From NCBI GenBank assembly GCA_023260175.1, contig JALQWD010000178.1, forward strand, positions 1 through 8,542: 8,542 nucleotides of DNA. The letters run 5' to 3'. Source of the DNA: Candidatus Nanopelagicaceae bacterium (GTDB taxonomy: Bacteria > Actinomycetota > Actinomycetes > Nanopelagicales > Nanopelagicaceae). The notes under the pieces were generated by a model. That model ran no database searches. It saw only the letters and a program-made list of their open reading frames with translations, and was not told where the DNA came from. Both the position numbers and the translations under genes were made by a program. This document shows positions 1 to 8,442 of the stretch, piece by piece. Position 1 is the stretch's first letter. Each line of letters opens with the position of its first letter.

Positions 1-53
1 CGGTGCAATGCCACTTTCAACAGCTAGCTAATTTTTAATATCCTCCTTCAAGA
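1..53. other. Short intergenic edge, no supported gene
   Basis: This is AT-rich sequence beyond the groEL terminator. Read on the minus strand it contains an exact AGGAGG (42-47), but no ATG, GTG or TTG follows at normal spacing. The nearest TTG (18-20) is 21 bases downstream of it. All three plus-strand frames run open from the left edge and stop by base 38, so a convergent gene could end here, but there is too little sequence to tell. Confidence 0.5.
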
Positions 54-93
54 AAATAAAAAACCCGCCGAATATTCGGCGGGTTTTTTATTT
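54..93 (-). terminator. Intrinsic terminator of groESL, probably bidirectional
   Basis: A perfect 40-bp inverted repeat starts eight bases beyond the groEL stop codon. The core arms are CCCGCCGAAT and ATTCGGCGGG, which would fold as a GC-rich 7-bp stem extended by A-T pairs with a tiny AT loop. A-runs and T-runs flank the core (58-63 and 84-89) and the symmetry extends to 54 and 93. Read on the minus strand, the stem is followed by TTTTTTATTTT, the U-tract of a rho-independent terminator. Because the element is symmetrical, it would also stop plus-strand transcription arriving from the left edge. Confidence 0.95.
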
Positions 94-100
94 AGAGTTC

Positions 101-1744
<1,644 letters not shown>

Positions 1745-1769
1745 TTAATTCCTATTTTCTACTTTTTTA

Positions 1770-2057
1770 CTATTTTTCAACGATAGCTAGGATGTCGCGA
1801 GCAGATAGAACAAGTAGATCGTCAGCGCCGACCTTAACTTCTGTTCCGCCGTACTTGCTATATAGAACTACGTCTCCAACTTTTACATCCATTGGAACGC
1901 GAACGCCATCATCAAATCGGCCAGGTCCTACAGCTACAACGGTGCCCTCTTGTGGCTTCTCTTTTGCAGTATCTGGAATAACTAGACCTGATGCAGTTGT
2001 CTGCTCCGCGCTTGCTGGCTTAACAACAATGCGATCTTCAAGTGGCTTGATGCCCAT
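1770..2057 (-). CDS. groES: 10 kDa co-chaperonin GroES
   Basis: This is a complete 95-residue co-chaperonin, a normal length. GroES forms the heptameric lid that closes the GroEL folding chamber. It starts [14 protein letters not shown], the typical N-terminal strand. The mobile loop lies at about residues 17-33 and includes the GroEL-contacting hydrophobic tripeptide LVI (25-27) in [13 protein letters not shown]. The VGPG turn (43-46) and the C-terminal RDILAIVEK strand are also present. The ATG is chosen because it begins the conserved N-terminus and has AAGGAG six bases upstream. It is the first gene of the groES-groEL unit, and its 85-bp upstream region carries the CIRCE operator and candidate promoter. 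It ends in TAG. Confidence 0.98.
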   Translation of the reverse strand: MGIKPLEDRIVVKPASAEQTTASGLVIPDTAKEKPQEGTVVAVGPGRFDDGVRVPMDVKVGDVVLYSKYGGTEVKVGADDLLVLSARDILAIVEK

Positions 2058-2063
2058 TGATTG

Positions 2064-2069
2064 CTCCTT
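2064..2069 (-). promoter_or_regulatory. Ribosome binding site of groES
   Basis: AAGGAG on the minus strand lies six bases before the groES ATG. It is the clearest Shine-Dalgarno site ahead of any start in the window, and it fixes the start. The other genes rely on weaker purine stretches inside the preceding gene. Confidence 0.85.
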
Positions 2070-2083
2070 TTATCTATATTTCC

Positions 2084-2102
2084 GCTAATACCCGGGATTA
2101 GC
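2084..2102 (-). repeat. Second dyad in groES leader, sharing a CIRCE arm
   Basis: On the minus strand, GCTAAT (2097-2102) is followed by CCCGGGT and then ATTAGC (2084-2089). This is a perfect 6-bp inverted repeat with a 7-base loop. Its first arm overlaps the last bases of the downstream CIRCE half-site. If transcription starts near 2116-2119, as the -10 box predicts, the leader RNA lacks the first CIRCE half and could form this hairpin instead. It ends 14 bases upstream of the Shine-Dalgarno site, so it would not mask it. The symmetry is observed; any function is inference. Confidence 0.5.
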
Positions 2103-2124
2103 ACTCGCCGGGCTACAGTGCTAA
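2098..2124 (-). promoter_or_regulatory. CIRCE operator (HrcA binding site)
   Basis: The plus strand reads TTAGCACTC (2098-2106), a 9-base spacer, then CAGTGCTAA (2116-2124). The CIRCE consensus is TTAGCACTC-N9-GAGTGCTAA, so 17 of the 18 arm positions match and the spacer is exact. From established knowledge, CIRCE is bound by the repressor HrcA, which is released on heat stress. The element sits between tsaD and groES, abuts the candidate -10 box and covers the predicted transcription start, which is the expected repressing position. hrcA itself is not in the window, and no HspR (HAIR) repeat was noticed here. Confidence 0.95.
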
Positions 2125-2154
2125 ATAGTAATAAAAGCGCGCTTAAAACGCCAA
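2125..2154 (-). promoter_or_regulatory. Candidate groESL promoter
   Basis: On the minus strand, TTGGCG (2149-2154, compare TTGACA) and TACTAT (2125-2130, compare TATAAT) are separated by 18 bases. Each box matches four of six consensus positions. The -35 box lies inside the last codons of tsaD, and the -10 box touches the edge of CIRCE, which would put the transcription start at about 2116-2119. The boxes are modest, so the support is mainly their position next to the operator. Confidence 0.55.
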
Positions 2155-3144
2155 AGCGGAGTCTGCCAGCGCACCCTTTGGCGCTATTCCGCCTGAAACC
2201 ATCAATGAGCCCAATGAGGCGACCATGGCCCCGTTATCGGTACATAGACCAGGGCTTGGGATATGAAGTCGCACTCCGGCTTTGGCGCAACGTTCCTCTG
2301 CCACTGTTCGCAATCTGGAATTAGCTGCGACTCCACCTGCAATTACCAAGCGATCAATTCCGGAATCCTTGCAAGCGCGCAATGATTTCTGAAGCAATAC
2401 ATCAACAACAGCTTCTTGAAATGATGCCGCAACATCTGTGCGAACATGGTTTGGAGTCTGTTCTAAATATCTGGCAACTGCAGTCTTAAGTCCGGAGAAT
2501 GAGAAATTAAAAGGACGAGTGCGCCAATCTTCAGCGGTTGTTAAGCCGCGTGGAAAATCAATATTGATCTGCCCGAATGCTGCCTCTTTATCAATAGCTG
2601 GTCCGCCAGGAAAACCTAAATTCATAATGCGTGCAATTTTGTCGAATGCTTCTCCGGCTGCATCATCCATGGTTGCGCCAAGTTTCTTAACATCATTTGT
2701 AATGTTATTTACTTGCAAGATTGATGAGTGCCCACCACTAACTAAGAGTGCGATAGTTGGTTCAATCTCTTCTTCGTGTGTTAGGTAATCAACAGCGATA
2801 TGTGATGAGAGATGGTTGACGCCATAAAGCGGCTTATCAAGTGCGGTAGCCAAACCTGTTGCACCTGCTACGCCAACTAGTAGCGCTCCAATAAGTCCAG
2901 GACCTTCGGTAACTGCAATTGCATCTACATCAGATAACTTAACGTTTGCATCTTGCAGAGATTGGCGCAGAACATTTAAGAAAGCCTCTAAATGTGCGCG
3001 GCTAGCAATTTCAGGAACTACCCCGCCAAAGCGCGCATGTTCATCCATGCTTGAAGAAATCACGTTTGCTAAAAGTTTGCGGTCGCGAACGATTCCAATT
3101 GCAGTCTCATCGCATGAAGTTTCGATGCCAAGAACTAGGCTCAT
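2143..3144 (-). CDS. tsaD: tRNA t6A transferase subunit TsaD (Gcp/YgjD)
   Basis: This is a complete 333-residue TsaD. The family transfers threonylcarbamoyl from threonylcarbamoyl-AMP to A37 of ANN-decoding tRNAs, working with TsaB and TsaE in the cytoplasm. The ASKHA fold is shown by the N-terminal [10 protein letters not shown] (6-15), the metal-binding pair H111 and H115 in NHLSSH, SGGH (137-140), GEAFDKIAR (164-172), [10 protein letters not shown] (270-279) and the metal aspartate in CTDNGAM (D303). The start overlaps the rimI stop by four bases (ATGA), which implies translational coupling. It is the last gene of the long upstream unit. No convincing terminator follows it, so read-through into groES is possible. 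The -35 box proposed for groES lies within its final codons. Partners tsaE and tsaB are two to three genes upstream; tsaC is not in the window. Confidence 0.98.
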   Translation of the reverse strand: MSLVLGIETSCDETAIGIVRDRKLLANVISSSMDEHARFGGVVPEIASRAHLEAFLNVLRQSLQDANVKLSDVDAIAVTEGPGLIGALLVGVAGATGLATALDKPLYGVNHLSSHIAVDYLTHEEEIEPTIALLVSGGHSSILQVNNITNDVKKLGATMDDAAGEAFDKIARIMNLGFPGGPAIDKEAAFGQINIDFPRGLTTAEDWRTRPFNFSFSGLKTAVARYLEQTPNHVRTDVAASFQEAVVDVLLQKSLRACKDSGIDRLVIAGGVAANSRLRTVAEERCAKAGVRLHIPSPGLCTDNGAMVASLGSLMVSGGIAPKGALADSALAF

Positions 3145-3584
3145 AGTCCACGCCTCATAATCTGCGCATCCCGGCCATATCCATAGTAATTCTTGCGGAT
3201 ATTCAAGGTCTCATAACCCAGCGCCGTATATAGCGAAATCGCGTTTTCGTTACTTATATCCACTTCTAGCATCATTGCGATTGCGCCTCGTGCTTTAGCC
3301 CAAGATTCCAATCGAGCGATCAATTCTTTTGCAATTCCACTGCGGCGAAAATCTGGATGCACCGCGATAGTCATAATGTCACCTTCGCCGCCTGCATTAG
3401 GTAGAAATGCGCCAGCATAAGCAATGATTTGGTTATCGCTTTCGCCCACCAAAAAAAATCTGGTTGCTTTGCCGATCTCTGCTCTAAATTGTTCAGTTGG
3501 CCATGCTGTGTGCGGAAAATATTCGCGATCCAGTGAGACCAGTACTGGAATATCTAAAGCAGTAGCTTCGCGGTAGGTAATCAT
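3141..3584 (-). CDS. rimI: GNAT N-acetyltransferase RimI
   Basis: This is a complete 147-residue GNAT-fold protein. RimI uses acetyl-CoA to acetylate protein N-termini, classically ribosomal protein S18. The acetyl-CoA-binding motif A is [17 protein letters not shown] (72-88) with the RRxGxA loop at 80-85. [14 protein letters not shown] (106-119) with E107 and Y119, followed by the YxxLGF-like [14 protein letters not shown], matches the RimI-type C-terminal half. The name rests mainly on its place between tsaB and tsaD, where actinobacteria and many other bacteria carry rimI; by sequence alone it could be another protein N-acetyltransferase. ATGA overlaps join it to both neighbours. Confidence 0.92.
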   Translation of the reverse strand: MITYREATALDIPVLVSLDREYFPHTAWPTEQFRAEIGKATRFFLVGESDNQIIAYAGAFLPNAGGEGDIMTIAVHPDFRRSGIAKELIARLESWAKARGAIAMMLEVDISNENAISLYTALGYETLNIRKNYYGYGRDAQIMRRGL

Positions 3585-4150
3585 TTGCGATCCGCCGTTG
3601 CTACTGCATCCGGATGACGTAAATACATCGGTTCATCAACGTGGGCCAAGGTAGGAAATGAAATTAGCTTTGGATAAAGATTCTCTGTATCTGAAGTCAA
3701 TGAATACTTAAGTGCGCCTTCGCCAAAGATTGGCAGATTAGGAATCTCAGTTGGCGCGGTTACGAAAGGATCTCCCATTCGCTTACCGTCAACATACTTT
3801 GCCCAATACAACTCTTTGCGTCTGGCGTCTGTGGCCACAATAAATTCAGGTAAATCTATTCCATGCGCAATTGCATCTAATGAGCAGACTCCGTGAACCG
3901 GCAATCCTTGGGCAAATGCAAAGCTCTGAGCAAAAACTATTCCGGTACGTAATCCGGTAAATGGCCCTGGCCCCATTCCAACTATTACTTGATCGATATT
4001 TTCTCTTGCGGCAAGGGCGCCAAATTTCGCAAGAACATCGCCATGCGTTGTCGCGCCATCTTCAATTTGCTGCCAGAGTAATTGCTCGCCTTTAATGATC
4101 GCAAATTGGGTACGTGCTGTTGCGGTATCAATTGCCAGAATGGTTTTCAT
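3581..4150 (-). CDS. tsaB: tRNA t6A complex scaffold TsaB (YeaZ)
   Basis: This 189-residue protein is at the short end for TsaB, but both ends look intact. TsaB is a catalytically inactive paralogue of TsaD that heterodimerises with it and recruits TsaE. Visible features are the N-terminal ILAIDTAT (4-11), the family hallmark GMGPGPFTGLRTG (58-70), DARRKELYWAKY (108-119) and the C-terminal PMYLRHPDA (174-182), which is typical of actinobacterial TsaB. It lacks the HxxxH metal pair seen in TsaD, as expected. The ATG overlaps the tsaE stop by four bases, and its own stop overlaps the rimI start by four. AGGGA lies about ten bases before the start, inside tsaE. Confidence 0.96.
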   Translation of the reverse strand: MKTILAIDTATARTQFAIIKGEQLLWQQIEDGATTHGDVLAKFGALAARENIDQVIVGMGPGPFTGLRTGIVFAQSFAFAQGLPVHGVCSLDAIAHGIDLPEFIVATDARRKELYWAKYVDGKRMGDPFVTAPTEIPNLPIFGEGALKYSLTSDTENLYPKLISFPTLAHVDEPMYLRHPDAVATADRK

Positions 4151-4578
4151 AGCGAAAATCCCTGCCAGCGCGGGCCATGTCCTACAAAACTAACTTCGCG
4201 AATATCGCTATCTCGATTGATGTGAACCTCTAGAAAATCGCTAGAAATATGATCAACTAGCTCTCCACCCCATTCGATAACCGTAATTGAGCTCTCGGCA
4301 TTTAAATCTAAATCTTCCAATTCAAAAAGCGGATTTGCACCTGCTAATAGACGGTAGGCATCCATATGAATTAATGGTGGGTTTGATTTGTAGCTACGCG
4401 CGATCACAAATGTTGGAGATGTGACTTCATCAATTCCAAAATGGGCAGCAATACCTTTGGTGAGCTCGGTTTTACCTGCACCTAGCGGGCCGATAAGTGC
4501 CACAACATCGCCCACTTTAAGTTCTGCACCTAGCTTGCGGCCAAGCTCTTGCATCTCTTCGGGGGTATTAATTTTCAT
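4147..4578 (-). CDS. tsaE: tRNA t6A ATPase TsaE (YjeE)
   Basis: This is a complete 143-residue P-loop protein. TsaE binds the TsaBD dimer and hydrolyses ATP, probably to reset the complex between t6A cycles. Walker A is GPLGAGKT (30-37). The switch-like VTSPTFVI (52-59), HMDAYRL (71-77, D73) and VIEWG (100-104, E102) are all in family order. The ATG sits 11 bases inside the end of alr. It is chosen because the protein then starts just before the conserved helix TPEEMQELGRKLG, and AAGGA lies 12 bases upstream. The stop overlaps tsaB (ATGA). Many bacteria place the NAD(P)HX repair gene nnrD/nnrE beside tsaE, but here alr is the direct neighbour. Confidence 0.97.
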   Translation of the reverse strand: MKINTPEEMQELGRKLGAELKVGDVVALIGPLGAGKTELTKGIAAHFGIDEVTSPTFVIARSYKSNPPLIHMDAYRLLAGANPLFELEDLDLNAESSITVIEWGGELVDHISSDFLEVHINRDSDIREVSFVGHGPRWQGFSL

Positions 4579-5611
4579 ATGTGCGTTTAATCCTTGGCGC
4601 CATACGTGTTGTTATTTCATAAGTAATAGTTGAGCATGCTTTCGCCCAATCATAAGCATCGTAATTATCACCAATTACGGTTACCCAATCGCCAGATTTA
4701 GCACTGCTATTAGCTCCAAGGTCAACAGCGATCTGATCCATTGAAACTCGACCAATTAACGGTGCACTCTGGCCATCGAAAGTAACACCAGCACCAATTG
4801 CATTGCGCGGGATTCCATCTGCATAGCCCAGCGCCACAATGCCAATTTTGGTATTTGATTTAGTTGATACCGTCGCGCCATAACCAACTGGATGGCCAGC
4901 AGGAAGTTCTTTTACTACGACTAACTTTGCGCGAACCTTCATGATTGGCTTTAAGTTTTCATCTTTGCCTAGTGGCGACATTCCATACATCGCAAGCCCC
5001 ACACGAACCATGTCATATTTTGCTTTGGTATTTGAAAGCGTTGCTGCAGTATTTGATATATGTCTTAGCGGTTTGATTCCTAAAGCCTGTAGCTCTATAA
5101 CTTTAGCCTCGAAGTTCTCAATCTGTGTTTGATTCTGAGGCTCATTTGGCTCATCCGCACGCGCAAAGTGCATCATGATTCCGACGACTTTGCTCAAATC
5201 TCTATTTAATAGCTCTGGCCATTCATTTGAAAAGCCATTACGTCCCATGCCAGTCTCTACTTTAAGATGAATTTTCGCGCCTGAAATAGCGTTTACCTCA
5301 TCAAAAACCGCGAGCGAAGAGACTCCTATTTCAATATTTAAAGCAACAGCTTTTGCATAATCAAGACCTGGAGCATTTAACCAAGCAAGTACCGGCGCTT
5401 TGATCCCCGCTTCACGTAGGGTAATTGCCTCTTCCAAAAGTGCTGTTCCTAAATAATCAGCACCAGCTTCGACCGCCGCTTCTGCACAAGGAATCAGTCC
5501 ATGGCCATACGCATCTGCTTTAACTACCGCAAGTACCGGTACTCCGGCTTTTTCCTTAATATATTTAAAGTTTGTTTTAAGCGCCTTTAAATCAATTAGT
5601 ACTTCTCTCAT
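4568..5611 (-). CDS. alr: Alanine racemase Alr
   Basis: This is a complete 347-residue PLP enzyme, slightly shorter than most alanine racemases. It interconverts L- and D-alanine and supplies D-Ala for peptidoglycan. The PLP lysine is K31 in [20 protein letters not shown] (117-126) carries the lysine that is carbamylated in well-studied homologues (K117) and the arginine next to the catalytic tyrosine (R124). MHFARADE (147-154), [10 protein letters not shown] (201-210, R203 binds the PLP phosphate), the catalytic tyrosine Y263 in GYADGIPR, and GRVSMDQI (287-294) complete the barrel and C-terminal beta domain. The ATG overlaps the acpS stop by four bases, and the 3' end overlaps tsaE by eleven. 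Confidence 0.98.
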   Translation of the reverse strand: MREVLIDLKALKTNFKYIKEKAGVPVLAVVKADAYGHGLIPCAEAAVEAGADYLGTALLEEAITLREAGIKAPVLAWLNAPGLDYAKAVALNIEIGVSSLAVFDEVNAISGAKIHLKVETGMGRNGFSNEWPELLNRDLSKVVGIMMHFARADEPNEPQNQTQIENFEAKVIELQALGIKPLRHISNTAATLSNTKAKYDMVRVGLAMYGMSPLGKDENLKPIMKVRAKLVVVKELPAGHPVGYGATVSTKSNTKIGIVALGYADGIPRNAIGAGVTFDGQSAPLIGRVSMDQIAVDLGANSSAKSGDWVTVIGDNYDAYDWAKACSTITYEITTRMAPRIKRTYEN

Positions 5612-5949
5612 CGCTCTATAACCACCATGGCAGATGCAATCCCTGCATCATGTGAAAGCGTTAGGTGCACATCTGCCCCATCGATTAAGTCAGCTATTTG
5701 ATTACGGAAAAGAAATACCGGGCGACCACTTTCAAGATTTACAACTTCGCAGTCTTGCCAATTCAAACCCGCAGGAACATGAAGGGCTTTTGCCAGCGCT
5801 TCTTTTGCTGCAAATCGCGCTGCCAAAGAGTTGATTCCTTTGCTCTTTTCGCCATCAGTAAATAATCTATCTTTAAGTCCAGGTGTGCGCTCTAGCGATT
5901 CTTGAAAGCGCGCGATATCAACTACATCTATACCAATGCCATCGATCAT
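5608..5949 (-). CDS. acpS: Holo-[acyl-carrier-protein] synthase AcpS
   Basis: This is a complete 113-residue AcpS, within the usual 110-130 range. It moves 4'-phosphopantetheine from CoA to the acyl carrier protein and so activates fatty acid synthesis. The N-terminal [12 protein letters not shown] (4-15) carries the Mg-binding D8. [12 protein letters not shown] (45-56) carries the second acidic ligand E50. The C-terminal [10 protein letters not shown] (94-103) matches the conserved LSH(D/S) strand. The ATG lies two bases after the PAP2 stop, with AGG of that gene's last codon serving as part of the Shine-Dalgarno site. It is followed by alr with an ATGA overlap. Many relatives carry NAD(P)HX repair genes between acpS and alr; none fits here. 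Confidence 0.97.
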   Translation of the reverse strand: MIDGIGIDVVDIARFQESLERTPGLKDRLFTDGEKSKGINSLAARFAAKEALAKALHVPAGLNWQDCEVVNLESGRPVFLFRNQIADLIDGADVHLTLSHDAGIASAMVVIER

Positions 5950-5951
5950 AT

Positions 5952-6608
5952 TTACCTAGTTTGCTTCTCTGAAGGGACAAATCTATCTACGGCGATAACC
6001 ATAACTAAGAGCGCGCCACCGATAAATAATCCGCCAACTAAATCGCTAACCCAGTGGGTATTTCTAAATGCAGAGACGATACATACGCCTAATGTGAAAG
6101 CACCTGCCAACAACCCCATTGCATGTGGGTGCCATGCATCCGGATGCGAATAACGATAAAGAATATAAGCCAATACGCCCCAAGTAAGAATTGCATTGGA
6201 TGCATGACCTGATGGATATGAAAGGCCGCCGGCATAAACTAAATCAACATTTAGACGTGGCTTGGTTCGTCCTACTCCAAGTTTTGCTAATCCCACCACC
6301 AGATTAAGGGCGAGAACTGCAAGGATTGAGAGGTTTAGTGGGCGCCAAGATTTAAATCTACGTGCAATAAAGAATGCAGTTATAAAGAGAATTGTTGCCG
6401 TAACGCCGCGTAGCCCTAAATTATCGATACGCAGCAAGATCATGCGCTCAAGTGAAGTTAGTGCTGGGCGATGAGTATTAAAAACCACTGCATCAAAATG
6501 AATTAGTGGACCATTGGTAATTACTTGCTGAGTAACAGCTAGAAAACCAAGAAATAAAACTCCCGCCCATTTCAATGCGCGATTAAATTGCTGGCGGCGT
6601 GGATCCAC
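5952..6608 (-). CDS. PAP2-family membrane phosphatase, variant active site
   Basis: This 218-residue membrane protein has about six hydrophobic segments (near 12-30, 68-83, 92-108, 138-152, 163-180, 192-207). PAP2 enzymes remove phosphate from lipid substrates such as phosphatidic acid or undecaprenyl diphosphate. Motif 2 is intact: YPSGH (131-135). Motif 3 keeps the nucleophile H185 and partner D189 in THWVSD. Motif 1 reads K109-x6-K116-P instead of K-x6-R-P, and the motif 3 arginine position, six before H185, is S179. So two of the usual phosphate-binding arginines are replaced, and activity is likely but not assured. The start is GTG, directly after the glmS stop, with GGTGG just upstream; no better start lies nearby. 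Placement between glmS and acpS suggests a role in envelope lipid or lipid-carrier turnover, which is inference. Confidence 0.85.
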   Translation of the reverse strand: MDPRRQQFNRALKWAGVLFLGFLAVTQQVITNGPLIHFDAVVFNTHRPALTSLERMILLRIDNLGLRGVTATILFITAFFIARRFKSWRPLNLSILAVLALNLVVGLAKLGVGRTKPRLNVDLVYAGGLSYPSGHASNAILTWGVLAYILYRYSHPDAWHPHAMGLLAGAFTLGVCIVSAFRNTHWVSDLVGGLFIGGALLVMVIAVDRFVPSEKQTR

Positions 6609-8441
6609 TTATTCCACCGTGACAGATTTAGCTAAATTACGCGGCTGATCAACATCAGTTCCACGTGCACATGCCATTTCATAGGCAAATACTTGAAGTG
6701 GCACAGTTGCTAATACTGGTTGCATCATCTGCGGCGAGGCCGGAATTCGAATTACATGCGCTGCTCCAGGAATTTCGATTCCTTCGGCTGCGATAGCAAT
6801 AACTTTTGCGCCACGAGCACGTACTTCTTGAATATTAGAGAGCATCTTTTCATCAAGGCCATGTTCGTGTGTATTTGGCACGATCGCGATTACTGGAGTT
6901 CCCTCTTCGATAAGTGCGATTGGCCCATGCTTAAGCTCTCCGCCGGCAAAACCTTCGGCATGAATATATGCGAGTTCCTTCAATTTAAGTGCACCTTCAA
7001 GCGCAACCGGGAAGCCAACATGGCGACCTAGGAAGAGAACGGTGTCCTTATTTGCAAATTTACGAGTCAATTCTCGAAGCGGTTCTACAGTTTCAAGAAT
7101 CTGTTCTAACTTTGCAGGCAGTTCAAGCATTTCATTATAAATATCTTGCACCTGCGAACTATTTAGAGTTCCACGAACTTCGCCTAAATGAAGACCAATT
7201 AAGAAAGTTGCAACGATCTGAGTAAGAAGCGCTTTTGTAGATGCCACAGCAATTTCTGGGCCAGCATGTGTATAGATAACAGCATCAGATTCACGCGGAA
7301 TAGTTGAGCTGTTTGTATTGCAAACTGCCAATACTCGAGCGCCAAACTCTTTTGCATGACGTAGCGCCATCAAAGTATCCATAGTTTCGCCTGATTGAGA
7401 GATAGCGATAACTAAAGTGTTCTTATCAACGATTGGATCGCGATAACGGAACTCAGATGCAAGCTCTACCTCAACTGGCATATGCGCCCATTTTTCGATT
7501 GCATACTTTGCAACTAAACCTGCGTGATATGCGGTGCCGCATGCCAGAACCACAATCTTCTGTAGTGATTTCAACTCTGCATCACTAAGTTTTAATTCAT
7601 CAAGAGAGATATGGCCATCAACCATACGTCCAAGCAAGGTATCAGCTACCGCTTTTGGTTGCTCGAATATCTCTTTAAGCATGAAGTGTGGAAATCCACC
7701 TTTTTGCGCAGCAGCTGCATCCCATGTGATTTGGTATTCGCGAGGCTTTAAGGCGTTTCCTTGTAAATCTGTAATTGAAATTGATGATGGCGTAATTGTT
7801 ACAACTTCATCTTGGCCAAGTTCGACTGCACGTTTGGTGTATTCGATAAATGCAGCAACATCTGATGCCATGAAATTCTCGCCGTCGCCAAGACCAACCA
7901 CCAGCGGAGAATTACGACGTACACCAACGATTAAATCTGGTTTATCGGCGTGAACTGCAAGCAATGTAAATGATCCACGTAGGCGCTTTACCGCTTCACG
8001 CATTGCAAAAGTTAAATCTCCGCCATGCTCTTTACGTAAATCGCTAAGTAAGTGCGCCACTGATTCGGTGTCAGTTTCAGATTCAAATTTATGGCCATGC
8101 TTCTCAAGCTCTGCTTTTAGCTCTGAGTAATTCTCGATAATTCCATTGTGGATTACGGCAAGCTTGCCTTCATTATCTAAATGCGGATGAGCATTGCGAT
8201 CTGTTGGACCACCATGTGTTGCCCAACGGGTATGGCCAATACCTGAATGAACTTCAGGAACTGCGCCAAGTGCACCTTCTAAATTAGAAAGTTTTCCGGC
8301 TTTTTTCTCAACAAATAATTTATTAGAAGTTCCAAGTGCGATACCGGCAGAGTCATAACCACGATATTCGAGGCGACGAAGGCCTTCGATTAAAGGAGTA
8401 ACTGCTGATTGTGGCCCTGTGTAACCCACAATTCCGCACAC
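6609..8441 (-). CDS. glmS: Glutamine-fructose-6-phosphate aminotransferase GlmS
   Basis: This is a complete 610-residue enzyme that makes glucosamine-6-phosphate from fructose-6-phosphate and glutamine, the first step to UDP-GlcNAc for the cell wall. The glutaminase domain (about 2-220) begins MCGIVGYTG with the nucleophile C2 and includes HTRWATHGGP (70-79) and HNGIIENY (98-105). Two SIS sugar-binding domains follow: ACGTAYHAG (300-308) with SQSGETMDT (348-356), then LGRHVGFPVALEGALKLKEL (471-490) with GGELKHGP (500-507). The C-terminus NLAKSVTVE carries the ring-opening/Schiff-base lysine K605. The start codon is GTG, one base after the glmM stop; it is fixed because C2 must follow the initiator. 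GGGGAAG at the end of glmM is the likely Shine-Dalgarno. The next gene abuts with no gap. Confidence 0.98.
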   Translation of the reverse strand: MCGIVGYTGPQSAVTPLIEGLRRLEYRGYDSAGIALGTSNKLFVEKKAGKLSNLEGALGAVPEVHSGIGHTRWATHGGPTDRNAHPHLDNEGKLAVIHNGIIENYSELKAELEKHGHKFESETDTESVAHLLSDLRKEHGGDLTFAMREAVKRLRGSFTLLAVHADKPDLIVGVRRNSPLVVGLGDGENFMASDVAAFIEYTKRAVELGQDEVVTITPSSISITDLQGNALKPREYQITWDAAAAQKGGFPHFMLKEIFEQPKAVADTLLGRMVDGHISLDELKLSDAELKSLQKIVVLACGTAYHAGLVAKYAIEKWAHMPVEVELASEFRYRDPIVDKNTLVIAISQSGETMDTLMALRHAKEFGARVLAVCNTNSSTIPRESDAVIYTHAGPEIAVASTKALLTQIVATFLIGLHLGEVRGTLNSSQVQDIYNEMLELPAKLEQILETVEPLRELTRKFANKDTVLFLGRHVGFPVALEGALKLKELAYIHAEGFAGGELKHGPIALIEEGTPVIAIVPNTHEHGLDEKMLSNIQEVRARGAKVIAIAAEGIEIPGAAHVIRIPASPQMMQPVLATVPLQVFAYEMACARGTDVDQPRNLAKSVTVE

Positions 8442-8442
8442 T

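Noticed and set aside
31..53. Pyrimidine-rich TCCTCCTT on the plus strand, reminiscent of a 16S rRNA 3' end
   Set aside because: The preceding bases do not match the conserved GGATCACCTCC context, so it is not an rRNA end.
2130..2165. Possible intrinsic terminator after tsaD (CGCTT / AAGCG arms and a short T-run on the minus strand)
   Set aside because: The stem is only five base pairs with a nine-base loop, lies partly inside the tsaD coding end, and the T-run is short and broken. The palindrome AAGCGCGCTT at 2135-2144 is too tight to fold. This is too weak to call.
2061..2324. Plus-strand frame running through the CIRCE region into tsaD
   Set aside because: It crosses the operator and promoter region and is antisense to tsaD; the translation resembles no known family.
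3581..4150. TsaB as a truncated pseudogene because it is short
   Set aside because: The N-terminal, GMGPGPFTGLRTG and C-terminal PMYLRHPDA elements are all present in one intact frame, so it is simply a compact family member.
7534..7953. 139-codon open plus-strand frame opposite glmS
   Set aside because: It is antisense to conserved glmS domains, has no recognisable motif and no ribosome binding site of note.
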